DNA from: Apiotrichum sp. Y4204
Taxonomy: Eukaryota > Basidiomycota > Tremellomycetes > Trichosporonales > Trichosporonaceae
Assembly (NCBI GenBank): GCA_025531455.1
Contig: JAMYHL010000029.1
Span: 62,001-126,000, forward strand
Reading direction: 5' to 3'
Length of the DNA stretch: 64,000 nt
Shown here: positions 44,061 through 55,375 of the stretch, piece after piece
Numbering within the stretch: the stretch's first letter is position 1
Layout of the letters: each line of letters opens with the position of its first letter
The notes under the pieces: model-generated
Database searches by the model: none
What the model saw: only the letters and a program-made list of their open reading frames with translations
What the model was told of the DNA's origin: nothing
Made by a program: the position numbers and the translations under genes

Positions 44061-45171
44061 TCAAGCGACGGACTCCGGAGCCCGAGACTGTGCCGTAACG
44101 ACGCGGCTCTCGAGGTTGGCGAGCGTCTTGGTCCGCGCCTGCACGAGGCGTTCCAGTCGGGCGATATCTTCAATATCAGAGTATGATTGGGCCTGGCCAG
44201 TTCCTCCGTTGGAGCTTATCCCAGTTGCGGTCGTCTTGGCTGTTTCTGTCCCGTTTGTCGAGCCGTCCATAGCCGGTGCTCTTGTCGAGGATGGGTCTGA
44301 CCCGGTGGCGAGTTTTGCTCGCACCCCGGCAATATCGCCGTCAAGCCGCACCAACTCGGTTCGCAAGTCGCGTAGCGATACGAGCCGCTGTAGCTCCGTG
44401 AGCGAGTGTTGAGCCGTGATTCCCATATGGTGAAACCGTGCTGGCTACGGGTGAGCGTTGGTCGACCAGTTTCGTTCGTACACCTAGCATGTCTCCGCCA
44501 AACTGTCGTCAGCAAATGTCGCTCGCGGATACCCAATGGAGACTCACCCAACGGCAACAGATTGTAAGAACATCGATACCTCCCTGCTCTGATAATACGC
44601 GAAGCACTCGCTCGCCGCCGTACTTCTCTCCATCGTCATCGAAGGCTTCGAGCAGCTGATATCAACAAGATGAACACTTGAAAGCTGGCAACACTTCCAG
44701 TTCCGCGCCAGTTCTGTGACGCACTTGGTAGTCGCCCTCTCCTCCTGTCCCATCCTTTCCCTCGCCGAGGCCGAGAGTCCGTACCGCCCACATTCGGTGG
44801 TCCGGCTCACGTGCCCTCTCTTTTCCTTTAGAGTTGGAGGGTGCGCGCCCGTTCCCGTCTGCGAAGGCACCCTCGCTGCGAGCTATCAGCTCCTCCCCAA
44901 CGAGGCGCACGACGTCCAGTTCACGGACGACGCGCCGCGCCTCCTTCGTCAGTGCCGCCGAGTTCCGTACATGGGGTGGTGGGACAAAGGCAATGCTGAA
45001 GCTGACGAATGTGGATGTCGAGGCGTGCAGATGTGGTGAGGAGGCGACAAGCGGACGCTCCTCATCTGGGCGAAGCCATGAGTCGAGTGTCGGCGCATGC
45101 GGAAGCGTGTGTGCACGCGCTTTCTTGGGCGCAATGGGGCCGTGGTCTGGAGAGCCGGCACGTTTGCTCAT
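44061..45171 (-). CDS. UPF0029/Impact-family protein
   Basis: Four exons encode 319 aa: 44725-45171, 44548-44655, 44482-44502 and 44061-44444. The Impact domain is identified by DHRMWAVRTL, EAFDDDGEKYGGERVLRVL and ICCRWFGGDMLGPARF. The last motif is rebuilt across a 21-nt exon and a 37-nt intron (44445-44481), which restores the family's GG-x-x-LGPxRF signature exactly. Family members include yeast Yih1/mammalian IMPACT, which restrain the Gcn2 kinase, and bacterial YigZ. This copy lacks an evident RWD domain, so a Gcn2 role is not implied. The first 60 residues are basic and Pro/Ser-rich (SKRAGSPDH, PKKARAH), possibly a nuclear signal. The C-terminus is a predicted coiled coil (LTELQRLVSLRDLRTELVR). 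An in-frame upstream Met at 45222 is possible but less likely. Confidence 0.82.
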
Positions 45172-45406
45172 GATTCGGCTGGAATGGAGAGTGGAGAGTG
45201 GAGGTTGATGTTGTTGTGACAATTTGGATTCTTATACTGAGCCCAGTTGCCAGGATCGGAGTTCACTGTCTGGATAAGTCCCGTTCAAAAATCGATCTCC
45301 TCTTTCCATGAACAAGCAGCAGCTGCACGCCTGTTACAAGGCTCCCACCATCAGCATTCACAATGATACGTATACATGCAATGGCTACTGAAACCCCTTC
45401 TATCGC

Positions 45407-46402
45407 CTACACAATGGCCTCCAGTTGGTGTGCGAGGTCGAGCGCAGGGCGGATCATGGACTGCATCGGACCGCCGCGCTTGATACCCTGGCCACCGGCG
45501 AGGTCGAGGGTAATGCGGGACGAGTCGTGGGCGGCAACAGCTGCAAGAGCGATATCCGGGATCGGCGACGTAGGGAAGGTAAATGTCTGCGTCGATGGCT
45601 CGAGGTCCCATCCACGCTGATGTCAGCTCCAGTTCCAACGAAGTAGGCTCACCTGAGTGGCAAACTGAACGAGTTGGCTCGTTTCTCCGTTCTTGAAGAA
45701 GAGTAGCTGAGCTGCGTTCTGAAGAGGCAGCGAAGGGTACGACGTTTCGATCGTTAGAGCAATCTGCTCACGGATGGTGCCCATCAGGCGGTCGAGCAGC
45801 ACAGTGTATTCCTCACGAGGGACACGTTCACGCGCGCGGTAGATTTTGTTGTACGCTCCCTCCATCATCCAACGCTCGAGGTCGACGGGCCAGCGTACAA
45901 ACACATCTCCCAATTCCGAAACGTCAAGTCCTTCGAGAGTCATGTGGAACTGTGAGTACTTGCCCTCCGAAAGCATGGCCAGTAGCTGCAGGCCAATAAT
46001 GATGGGCCGGTTGGGGGAAGGAGGAAGAACGGACGCCAAGTTGACGTAGAAAGGCTGCAGGGCGGCGTTGTACTGCGCGTATGCCCCGAGGTTGCCTCGC
46101 CTCAAGGAATGGAAGGTCGCGATCTCGATGATTGAGCCTACATGTCAGCCGGAATAGAGGATCATATCGCTAGTAGATCCTTGCACTCACGGGCAGCAAC
46201 AAGGTCCTGCACATCGGCATCCGGAGGAGCAAAGTAGAGGCCAGACTGCGCAAGCTTGATCTGGAGGTCAGATGTGACTACTCATTCAGTAATTACTCAC
46301 CTTGAGCTCGGTGACCAGCTTTGTCACATCATCTTTTGACCCTCCAGGCGCATCAAATGCCTTCTGAAGCTGGGCGAGCGACTGCTGGAGATCGAGAGAC
46401 AT
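45407..46402 (-). CDS. RPN12: 26S proteasome lid subunit Rpn12 (PSMD8)
   Basis: Four exons, 46301-46402, 46191-46260, 45653-46137 and 45407-45616, encode 288 aa, close to yeast Rpn12 (274). Rpn12 is a PCI-domain subunit that joins last to the lid of the 19S regulatory particle. Family marks are IEIATFHSLRRGNLGAYAQY, the YVNLASVLPPSPNR stretch, GLQLLAMLSEGKYSQFH, the WMMEGAYNKIY helix, REEYTVLLDRLMGTIREQIA with ETSYPSLPL, and the short hydrophobic C-terminal helix LDLAHQLEAIV, which packs in the lid helical bundle. All introns are short with CTGAC-type branch sites. It is divergent from the G3BP gene with 1.15 kb between the start codons and follows the UPF0029 gene head-to-tail. Confidence 0.93.
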
Positions 46403-47551
46403 TGTGGATAAAGAAAGGAGTCAGGTATTTGTCGAGGCAAACCGGCGGGAGAGGTGTGGTACAACGCTGACGAGGGCGTTGTAGATAAGGATCGAGCTCG
46501 GCTTCTCTATTTTCAGCTGTGGTGCGTCTTGAAATCTTGAATCGTCTTCAGGTCTAATGCGAGCGAGGTCTGCTGTTGTTATCGACGTCGATGAGTGAAA
46601 GGAGTGATGGAGTTCGATTGTCGTTTCTGTTTGTCCTCTGATGTGTGCGTGGGTGTGCAGCACGATTGCAATCAAGTCGACGTCAGTGTTGGATACAGAG
46701 GGCGCGCGAATGCGCGAATGCGAGGCACGACGCGTGGCTCCTTGTATGCTGGCCTAGGCTGGCGAGTGCGCCAAGTGTGTGCAAGTGCCACATTCGACAT
46801 AACTCCGATACAGCCAGAGGTCTTGTCGCCTGTTGTGGCTCTGGCTCTATTGCACGCGGATGACTCATATGAGTGCATATCGAGTGCGCGCCTGGATGAG
46901 GGATAAGGGAGAGAGAGAGTGGGTGTGAGTGGTGTGTGTGCCTTTGTGTGCGGAAGAGAGTAAAAGTGTGTGTCATTGACGGGGGAGCCCAGCTCCAGAC
47001 CCAAGTGCCGTCCGCGCGCCGCGTCGTGCCCATCATCAAAGATTCCTTGCTCGTCGTTGCAATTCACTTGCTCACTCGCCTTGCCCCCGTCTCCAATACA
47101 CCCACACACACACACACAAACCTTTAAGTCACTCTCGCGTACTCTCGTGCTGCCCCCCTCCCCTTATTTATCCTCCATCATCTAGCGGCTGAACACGCAA
47201 TTCACTTCTGTCTCCGCTGTCGCTGTTTCGTTTGAGTTGGTCCATCTCACTTTTTTCTTACCGACGACACCTCACACCACCACTTGCACCACTTGCACCA
47301 CCGCTCACGGTGCTCGCCGGCGTCACCTTCCCTCCCCATCCCGCTTGCTGTTTTTGCGTTGCTTAACACGGTCGTCTTCCTCTCTCCACAAGTGCGTACG
47401 CATTCCAACTTCTCTTCAGCATGCACGACCATGTGCATAGTGTTTGGCGAGGCTCGCCGCACGCTAGCGACAGTTCGCGGCATCCCATTTCTGCTGTTTC
47501 TTCGTCGACCTCCTAAATGAGCTCTCCAATGCTGACTCCTTAGCCACCACC
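46403..47551. promoter_or_regulatory. Divergent RPN12/G3BP promoter and long G3BP leader
   Basis: About 1150 bases. The RPN12 promoter is on the left. The right half is C/T-rich and reads as a promoter and 5' UTR for the G3BP-like gene. A probable 5'-UTR intron runs from GTGCGT at 47392 to TTAG at 47543, with a GCTGACTC branch-like element just before the end; the ATG follows 9 bases later in a CCACCACC context. A CACACA-rich run lies near 47098-47118. No RPN4-type PACE element was recognised. Confidence 0.5.
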
Positions 47552-49307
47552 ATGTCCGCTCCCCAGTCCAACGGTCATCCCACTGCGTCCTCCTCCACCG
47601 AGCCCGTGGCTGCCAGCTCGCAGTCCAACATTTCCCCGAGTGATGTCGGATGGCAGTTTGTTCCCCAGTACTAGTGAGTAAGCCCGCGGGTCTTGGCTCT
47701 TCATCTAGCGAGTGTCAGGTCCAAAAAGCTTGCAAAGAAAGCGACTTCTTCCAACTGTTGGGGCTCGTGCACTCGCCGATCAACAGTCAACACCTCTCCC
47801 ATGTGCGGAATCACTCACACATACTACAGCAACTTTGTGAACAAGCAGCCCCACCGTCTCCACTGCTTCTACAACAAGCGCTCGACATTTGTCCACGGCG
47901 AGGAGGGAGATGATGTTTCCCCGGCCCATGGCCAGCAGGTGTGTATATGAAACTCAAAACTCGTGTGCGGACCGCTCACAGTGACAGGAGATCCATGAGC
48001 GCATTGTCCAAATCGGGTATGACCAGGCCAAGGTGTACATCAACTCGATCGACTCGCAGTCGTCCGCTGGCGGTGGTATCATCATCCAGGTCCTTGGTGA
48101 AATGTCGAATGCCAACAAGCCGTGGCGCAAGTTTGCTCAAACCTTCTTCCTTGCCGAACAGCCCAACGGTTACTTTGTCCTCAACGACATTTTCCGCTAT
48201 CTTAAGGAGGAGACTGATGAGGAGGAGGAGCCCGAGGTTGAGGAGGCCCCGATCGTGAGCGCAGCCCCTGTCAACCAGGCCGAGCAGGCTCACGCCGCTG
48301 CCGCCCCCGCTGCCCCTGTCGCCGTTGAGGAGGAGGAGCCTGAATCCACCCCTGAGCCCAAGGTCGAGGCCGCTGCTCCCGAGCCTGAACCGGAGCCGGA
48401 AGCTGCTGTCCCGGAGCCTGAGTCTGAGCCCGAGCCTGTGGTTGAGGCCCCCGCCTCGGTGAAGGAGAAGGCTACCCCCGAGCCGGCTGCTCCTGAGCCT
48501 GTTGAGGAAGCTCCTGCTCCCACTCCCGCCCCAGCTCCCGCCGCCGCCACCAAGTCGACCCCGCCAAGCAACGGCGCTCCTCCGGCCGCCGCTGCCACCC
48601 CTGCGGCGCCCCCGGCCGCTGCTCCTGCTGCTCCGGCCAAGCCCAAGACCTGGGCGTCGCTCGCAGCCGGTGGCAAGTCGTGGGGTGCTGTTGCAGCTGC
48701 TGGAAACACCGCCACTGCCGCTGCCCCGGCTGCCCCTGCTCCGGCTGCTCCTCCCGCCGCCAAGAAGGCCGAGGCCACCCCCGCCGCTCCTGCTCCTGCG
48801 GCCGCCGCCCCGGCCGCTCCTACTGGTGGCCGCCACCACAACGTCGACGTTGCCATGAAGGTCATGACTCCCCACTGTTTTGTCAAGCTCCCGAACTGGT
48901 CGACTCAGGACCAGGCGTCCAACGAGGCAGTTGATGAGCCCACTCTCCGCCAGATCGCGTCGCGCTTCGGCGACGTTGTCAAGGTCGAGATCGTCAAGGG
49001 CAAGGCTTGTGCCTTCGTCGAGTTTGCTAAGGTCGAGGCCGCTCGCAAGGCTATTATCGCCTCGCTCCCCACCCATCAGGGCGGCGAGGGTGGTATTTCC
49101 CACAACGATGGCAAGCTCAACTTTGAGACTCGCAAGGAGAAGGACGAGCGCGGCCCCAAGGGTGGTCGCCGTGGTGCCCCTGACACCAACCGCCCTAGCG
49201 GCGGTGCCCGCGTTGAGGGCGGTGCCCAGCGTGGGGGCAACACCGGTCGTGGCCGTGGACGCGGCCGTGGTGGTGCCAGCAACACTGGTGACCGTTCGGC
49301 CAAGTAA
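47552..49307 (+). CDS. G3BP-like protein: NTF2-like, RRM and RGG
   Basis: Three exons, 47552-47673, 47830-47938 and 47988-49307, encode 516 aa. The NTF2-like domain covers about residues 33-165 (VGWQFVPQYYNFVNKQP, LHCFYNKRSTFVHGEE, YFVLNDIFRYL). Then come an acidic/Pro/Ala-rich linker (about 165-410), an RRM (about 413-490, HHNVDVAMKV, CFVKLPNWS, CAFVEFAKVEAARKAI), and a C-terminal RGG tail (RGRGRGRGGAS). This is the layout of G3BP/Rasputin and fission yeast Nxt3, which nucleate stress granules and bind the Ubp3/USP10 deubiquitinase. The linker is highly repetitive in GCT/GCC-CCC-GAG codons, so its length may vary between strains. Intron 1 (156 nt) is longer than usual. A 5'-UTR intron is likely (47392-47543). 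Confidence 0.87.
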
Positions 49308-49829
49308 TCGGCCTTGATACCTCTGGCTCGCACTTCGATTGATGGTCTTACGCCAGCAATAGCGTCCAATATATCGCACACGAGTTCGTTGCTTCCTCTC
49401 ATACTCTCTCATCCTCATACTTCCGCATCCAAACAAGCAAGCTTCATCATTTCCCCATCCCCCACCCCACTTCCTCCTCTCCTTTTTCTTCCCTGGTCGT
49501 TTGTTTGCAGATTCTGGGCATCAAGTGCGTTGGTGGACGAGCGGGGATGGAGAAGCACAGTGGCACGCGAGCGTGGACCGTTAATTGATAAAATTGAGAC
49601 CAGAGGAGCGTCATGTGTAAGGGTAGTCCATAGCGAGTCATTCCGTAGGCGTAGATGAGTATCATCCATCATGTGAGATGTGCATTGTAATACTGGCTGC
49701 GCCCAGGAGCTAGATGCAAACTGACGAAGGATAGAGATCAACAGCTGCTCAGTCTTGCGCGTTCATCGACAGGTATCACCCCGAGAAGCATGCAAATGCA
49801 ACTGCAGTCAACTACGGAGGATCGATGTC
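49308..49829. other. Tail-to-tail region between G3BP and METTL16 genes
   Basis: About 520 bases of converging 3' flanks. The G3BP side is pyrimidine-rich (49400-49500). No gene or RNA recognised. Confidence 0.45.
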
Positions 49830-52066
49830 CTACTTGGCCCTGTCTCCCCAGCCCGCATCCTGTCCCCATCCGCGACCTCGGCCTCTTCCCCGACCACCTC
49901 GCCCACCGCCACCACGTCGCCCCCCGCCACCACGTCCTCCAGGGCGACCACGACCGCGCCCCGAACCCCATTTCGATTTCGGCTCTCCATCAGCGCCCTC
50001 CCCTCTGTTCGCAGCAGCCCTTTCTATCGGGCCCGCTTCTCCGCCTTCGCGTCCGCGTTTCCCTTTTCCCGTGGTAGTTGCCTCGAATCGCCCTTCCACA
50101 TCAGTCTTGGTGACGACAAACTTCCAGAATCCGTCTACCACAGTCCGGTCAGGGCCCCAGACCCAGTGCATTTCGAGGACCGCACCGACGTCCGTTGCCC
50201 GTGTCGTCAGGGTCACGCGGAACAGCGGCTTGGGTACGGGTTCAGACTCCGAATTTGAAGGTTTGTTTTCAGCCGGGGGAGCGTGGGTTGTCGATGGCCG
50301 ATGGCCAGCAGCCCCAACGGCAGTAGCAACCGGCGTATCCTTGTTGATGTCCACAGCCGGAACAGTGTTTTCCAGTTTCCGGCCAGCGCGGCGAGCGGAT
50401 CGCGACCAGCTGTTTGCCATGGGCGCAAGTGAAGCAAGGACGCGTTCACTGGGCTTGTCCTCAGTCGCTCCAGGTCGTAGCTTTGTGATGGACTGGTCTG
50501 CACCGCTTGTAGTTATGACCCTCTCATCAGACACTGGTTCTCCTCCACTTCGGAATTGGCCCTGTTCAGCATTCGACTGGTCCGCGGCTTGGACTGAACC
50601 AGTTCCCGTGCTACTGAGCCCCACGCTATCCAGTACATGTCTCACAGCGGCCACAAGCTCGTCCTCCGGTAGTGCCGTGCGGAACATGAATGTGTTCGGG
50701 AGAGGAAGCAGGCGAGCAAATGACGTCGACGGGTCCAGATGCCTTGGTCGAGTCATCTCCTTGCTGGTAAGCTCCACTCAGTTCATCCATATTAGACTCA
50801 CATCAGGTAGGCGATGTGCCCCAAAGCTCCACACCAGCACCCAACGCGCCGTGACGGCCTGCTGAAGGCGAATGACAGCATAGTTACGAGTGACTCCTCG
50901 GACGCGAGCAACGAGCTCTTCGAGACTCGCGTACCGACCGACGAGGGAGGTGAACCACTCGCATTCCTTGGAATGTGAGACGCTCTCTTCTACCATCTGC
51001 CCGATAAACGCTGTTTCACCGCCGCGTGTGACTTCCTCGTGCTCGGCGCAGGTCGGTCCGGCGGGGGGGAGACTGGCCTTACCCTCGCGCGCTGCTGCTG
51101 CCTCAGCTGGTGAGGAGAAGAAGGGCGGATTGCACATTGTAAAGGACAGGGGATAGATCGCGTGTGATAAAAGGGAGACACCGTCGGCGCATCCTGGAAG
51201 AAGTGTTATTCCCCCTGCTCCGCTCGGCGAAATGCTAAAGATTCCGTTCGCCTCCAACACTTTACGGGCGTGTTCCATCGAGGAGGAGTCTAGCTCCGAC
51301 CCAAATACCACTGCATCAGGGCGCAGGTAGTGCAGCAACAAAGCGTAGATCGCCACATGACCGGTGCCGACGTCAAGCACTCGCAGCGGCTTTGAAGTCG
51401 GGAGGTCCAGACAAGTCAGAATGTAGTCGAGCCTGCCGTTAGCCATGAATACCTTGTGAGCCGTATCCGCTCGATTTCTCACCGGTTAGCAATCTGATGT
51501 TAGTCCTACTCGGCAACTTGAACATACTGTCGGGCAAAGCCTGTCGTCACGTAGCTCGACATCCAAGCCGAAGTCGGCCTTCAAAAGTGCCGTTGTAAGT
51601 GCGCGCAGAGCAGCCGCATCACTGAAGTCGATAGATGGCACTGGCCCCGTCGTGACGCTAACTTGTCAGCCATGGGCAACGTAGAAGACCAACATCCATC
51701 TGCAGATTCACTGTATTGCTGCCCTACGCTGTGCCACGGACTCGTCCCGAGCTACTAATGGTGTGCTCGCAGCGACAGCCGATTCTCCAGCATTCAACGA
51801 CAGCTGCGCTGTGAGCTACGCCTGATACAGCGAATACCGCGTCGCTTCAACGCATTGACCACATGTTCGGTGTTGCCTCGCGCAGTGTGACCATCCTGCA
51901 CCACAACAGAACAGCAATCCACACTGTTCAAGCGCAAGTGTCTCGCCGTCTCGCAACACACTGCCATGGATCTGCCTAATACTCACAATGGTGCCAGACG
52001 CGCGTCGTTGCGCGCGAGGGCCGCAAAGTCTGGGCGGCGTGTCGCGTAGGGATTGCGTGGATGCAT
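49830..52066 (-). CDS. METTL16: METTL16-type RNA m6A methyltransferase
   Basis: Five exons encode 593 aa: 51987-52066, 51528-51657, 51483-51493, 50802-51432 and 49830-50759. The N-terminus MHPRNPYATRRPDFAALA is near-identical in pattern to METTL16. Further marks are IDFSDAAALRALT, DFGLDVELRDDRLCPT, IANRLDYIL, the SAM-binding VLDVGTG (residues 92-98) and the catalytic NPPF at 175-178 (MCNPPFFSS). Family members methylate an adenosine in U6 snRNA. The third exon is only 11 nt and is needed to join CPT to IANRLDY. The C-terminal third is a disordered extension ending in a dense Arg/Gly region (about 545-585) with repeated GGRGGGGRRGGGG-like units. Intron 1 (329 nt) is unusually long. The exon 4/5 acceptor is ambiguous between GAG-CTT and CAAG-GAG, which differ by four residues. 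Confidence 0.92.
51658..51986 (-). other. Long first intron of the METTL16 gene
   Basis: At 329 nt this intron is about seven times the local norm. Donor GTGAGT and acceptor end (GCTGACAAGTTAG) are good. On the transcribed strand it contains short perfect stems: CGCTGT/ACAGCG around a 14-nt loop (about 51806-51831), and CGCTG/CAGCG around 51729-51775. An ATACAG element follows about 10 nt after the second stem. The layout is faintly like an H/ACA snoRNA but lacks a convincing H box. I record the intron, not an RNA gene. Confidence 0.5.
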
Positions 52067-52480
52067 GCGAGATTGGGGGGTTACGAGCTCGCGAGCGAGA
52101 TGACAAGAGTGTTCGGCATGCCAAGACGACTGCTGTGGGATTGTGTATTCTTGTCACCGGCATGTTGTGTGGGTCCTGATCATTCATAATGAAACAGTTT
52201 GAGTTGAATTAGAGTTGTCTCTATCATTTCAGCAGGTTCATTATCGGCAAGGCTGTATCCAGGTACAGTACAGGTATATCCAGTAGATCCCTTTTATAGC
52301 GCGCTCCTCTCTTGTGAATTGGTCGTGTCTGTTTCAATCTGTTCAATCTTATCCTTGTCTCACGCTCTCAACTCCTTCTCTCTGCACATCATCTCGCGTT
52401 GGTTCTCATCATCCCCCATCCGACCCACTGTGCATCCTTTGCCACTCACCGCGATTCGCTGTAAGAAATCTTCATCCGGT
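52067..52480. promoter_or_regulatory. Divergent METTL16/bestrophin-like promoter region
   Basis: The 414 bases lie between two start codons on opposite strands. The right half is pyrimidine-rich (52330-52470), as expected for the leader of the + strand gene. No factor site identified. Confidence 0.4.
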
Positions 52481-54014
52481 ATGCCGCGCCACCGTCGGCA
52501 TCGCCTGGCGCCGCGCGACGAACGCACGACCCGCTTAATCCATGACACCCCCACACGGTACGAACTGGCGAGAGTACCTGACACCTGGATACAGGACTGA
52601 TAATCAACAGAACGACCCGTCTCGCACATCTCGGCGTCCTCGGTGTATACGCACAGATCCTCGTGAGCGCCATTCGGTTTCTCGCCATCGACACCAAAGC
52701 ACTTGCACCATGGGCATCCTACGTCGCCGCTATAACAGGCATATGTGAGTATGACGAGCCACGCGGGCACCCGAAATGTGGAACGACAATGTGTCTCCAT
52801 GTGACGTCGCCGGCCTTCAACATTCTTGAGTGCTGCACACAGGGGAAAGAACCACACAATGCATGCCGCCCAGATGTCCTCTCCACAGTTTTCACGAGAA
52901 TCGCAACTGACATGATCAGTCTTCCTCGCTAAACTTTTCGACGAGAGCCCATCGGCTTCGCGACGTCGCACGCGTGCACGCGTATGGTCGGATGTGCACG
53001 CTCTTGTACGAGATGGACTTCGGATGGTGAGTACCTACGGGCTTGAACACATCCATAGGAACACGACTGACAGCTCAGATTTCCATTCGCTCAGCACGCC
53101 CGCTGATGGGATCACCCTCTGGCTCGCCTGTCACCTGTGACAGCCCCGACGCGACTCCGAAGATGAGCCCTAGCTCGTCGACACGTATACTGAACGGGGA
53201 TGCGGATGATACGCCGCGACAGCAAACGGCTCAGCTGCCGAGCGATGAGCGCATCGACGAGCTTCTTGGTATTCTTGCTGCCTTCCCAATTACGCTCCAG
53301 CACCACCTGCTCGGGACCCGCGCCCTGCCCCATCCTCCGCTGTGCGACCTCTTGCCGCCAGAGTACCTTACGAGTTTGAAGCGTACCGAGGCTCGTGTTC
53401 GCTTTGCCGCCGCACACGCCGGGCCGACTGGCTCTGGGTCGCCACAAAAGGCGATCGATGGCTCTCGGCTGCATGCCAATGGGGGTAAACCACCCAGCGA
53501 GGAAGAGGTTGAAGGTGATGACAAGTTGGCGACGCCTAAAAAGTCAAACCTTCACGCCCCATACCCGACCAACCTGCCAGTGTCCCTCCTGCGCCTTCTT
53601 GAGGCATACATTGCTGGTTTTGCGGATCTTCCTGGCGATCGTTCTTGGAGCGTGCTCCAGAGCACGCGCGCCTTCCAGGTCGTAAAAGGCTTGAATGCCG
53701 CCCTCAGCGAGGCAGAGGGCGTATATGCTGGTAAGTCTTGCCCATCCCGATGGTTTCTAACAACATTACATCGCTTCTCCAGCTGACATTCAGACCCGCG
53801 CCCTCTCCTCGATGTTCGCCTAACCCTGAATATCTTCCTCTTTGCCCTTCCGTTATGGCTCGTCTGCATGGCTCGCGGATGGCTGGCAATTGTGATGACC
53901 ATGGTCGCTGGAAGTCTGGCGAAGTTCGTGCTCGAGGCTGTTTTGTTTGAGCCCGACCCAGCTTGTGAGTCCTGTACCCATTTGTGCCAAGGTGGAAGCA
54001 CATGTGCTCTTTGA
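52481..54014 (+). CDS. Divergent bestrophin/UPF0187-like membrane protein
   Basis: Five exons, 52481-52557, 52611-52744, 52920-53026, 53079-53730 and 53794-54014, encode 396 aa. Splicing to AC-CCG at 53794 (acceptor ATTCAG) rather than the earlier CAG opens a hydrophobic C-terminal frame instead of a stop. Predicted membrane segments are LAHLGVLGVYAQILVSAIRF, APWASYVAAITGIFLAKLF and, near the C-terminus, LTLNIFLFALPLWLVCMARGWL followed by IVMTMVAGSLAKFVLEAVLF. Between them is FPITLQHHLLG and NLPVSLLRLLEAYI, which resemble the KHHLR and NLPxxLLxxLxxY stretches of fungal bestrophin-like (UPF0187) anion channels. The first pair of helices and the linker match the family weakly. The C-terminus is uncertain: I read through to TGA at 54012-54014, but a GTGAGT at 53969 could start another intron. 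Start Met could also lie upstream. Confidence 0.55.
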
Positions 54015-55375
54015 AGGCACATACTGTTCCTCCATAGGGTGTCTCCTCACCCCTCCTTTGTGGCCCACTTGATCTCCTCGGGTGCCTCTCATCCACAATC
54101 TACGGCCTGCCTGGAGCGATGCTCCAAGACAGGGCGCTGCGCTGACCAAACCGAGACCGGGTGTTCCTGAGACATACAATAACCCACATATCCCACTGCG
54201 CCTGTCGCGCCCATCAATGATTTCCAGGCTGACACGTGTGACAGTGCCGAACTCACCCCTACACGAAACTGCAATGCAGATGCTATACGAGGCACTCGAT
54301 ACCTGCCCGCCACTGTCGCGTTATTACCGATCTCGCCTTGTGGTGCGGCTTGGCAGTGATGCCCAGGAAGTGGCCGAGCTGGACAGGCGTAGCCGACGAC
54401 GCGACGAGTGGCTGCCAACCTTTTCGTAAGCCATGAATGGAGACTTGAGCTCTTTGAACCATATCGTCCAATTCGCCATCATTGTACCATTAATTGCGAG
54501 GTGCTGTAGCACTCTGCGGTTCGCTGTCTGTCTGTTCCCCAGATGTCCAAGTGTATTAGTATGGCACACATGCAATGTATATCAGGTACTGGAGCTGTCC
54601 AAAAGCGATCCCTCATACTCTGGATGTGTTTCACGTCTGCGTCCGTTGGCAAATTCAGTTGCCCTTGTACGACCTTTGCCGCTGCACCACCATCACCGCA
54701 CTCGTCCGGGCCGGCTTGCGGCAGATCGGCGAACACATGAGTTGCACGGATGCACGCGGCTGCATGACCACTGGCGCGCTGCTGACGATTCTCGTGGATT
54801 GTGGATGGGTGTGGGGCCACGAGTGACAGAAGTTAGAACCTAGAACAAAAATGGTGGCGATCTGTGCGAGGCTTATTAGTGTGAACCGGCTATCCGGCAA
54901 GCTGAGCGATCCGGAAAATCTGACTGGCCACTGACCGGCCTGACTGGACAGCGTGAACCGCCAGGTGACGTCACTGTTGCCCTTCACATCGCAGACGGCA
55001 TTGTCCGCCACTTGTCCTTTTGGCTGATGTTGCCCGCCTCACGCCTCCTCCACCTCCCCTAATCGGGTCCTGTTTGGGCCGGTTGCAGCCAGTAGCCGGG
55101 CGCCATTTTCACACTCAACCCGCAGGCCCGCAGACACCATGTACACTTTCAGACATGCACCCGCACAAGGCTCCAGCACCGCCAGCACAACCGTATTGTT
55201 GTCCTCGAGCCGGCTATCCAGAAGCCCAGCCAGCCATTTTTGCACGAGCGCGCCCCGCCAGGCTCACAAGAGCCCACGCAAGTCTGCTATAACTCCCATC
55301 GCACACCACAAGAGTCACATCCCTCTTTTCTCTTCTCTCCATCACACATTCTCTAGAAATCATAGCATAGCCATA
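54015..55375. other. 1.4-kb region, no gene seen
   Basis: The left part may contain further 3' exons or the 3' UTR of the bestrophin-like gene; no clear exon was found. The right end is the promoter of the b5-acyl-CoA dehydrogenase gene, with a pyrimidine-rich leader at 55320-55355. Overlapping frames up to 136 codons (54433-54843) have no protein signature. Confidence 0.4.

Noticed and set aside
48290..49436. Large Gly/Ala-rich minus-strand frames opposite the G3BP gene
   Set aside because: They are the complement of the repetitive Ala/Pro/Glu-coding linker; the + strand has the NTF2 and RRM domains.
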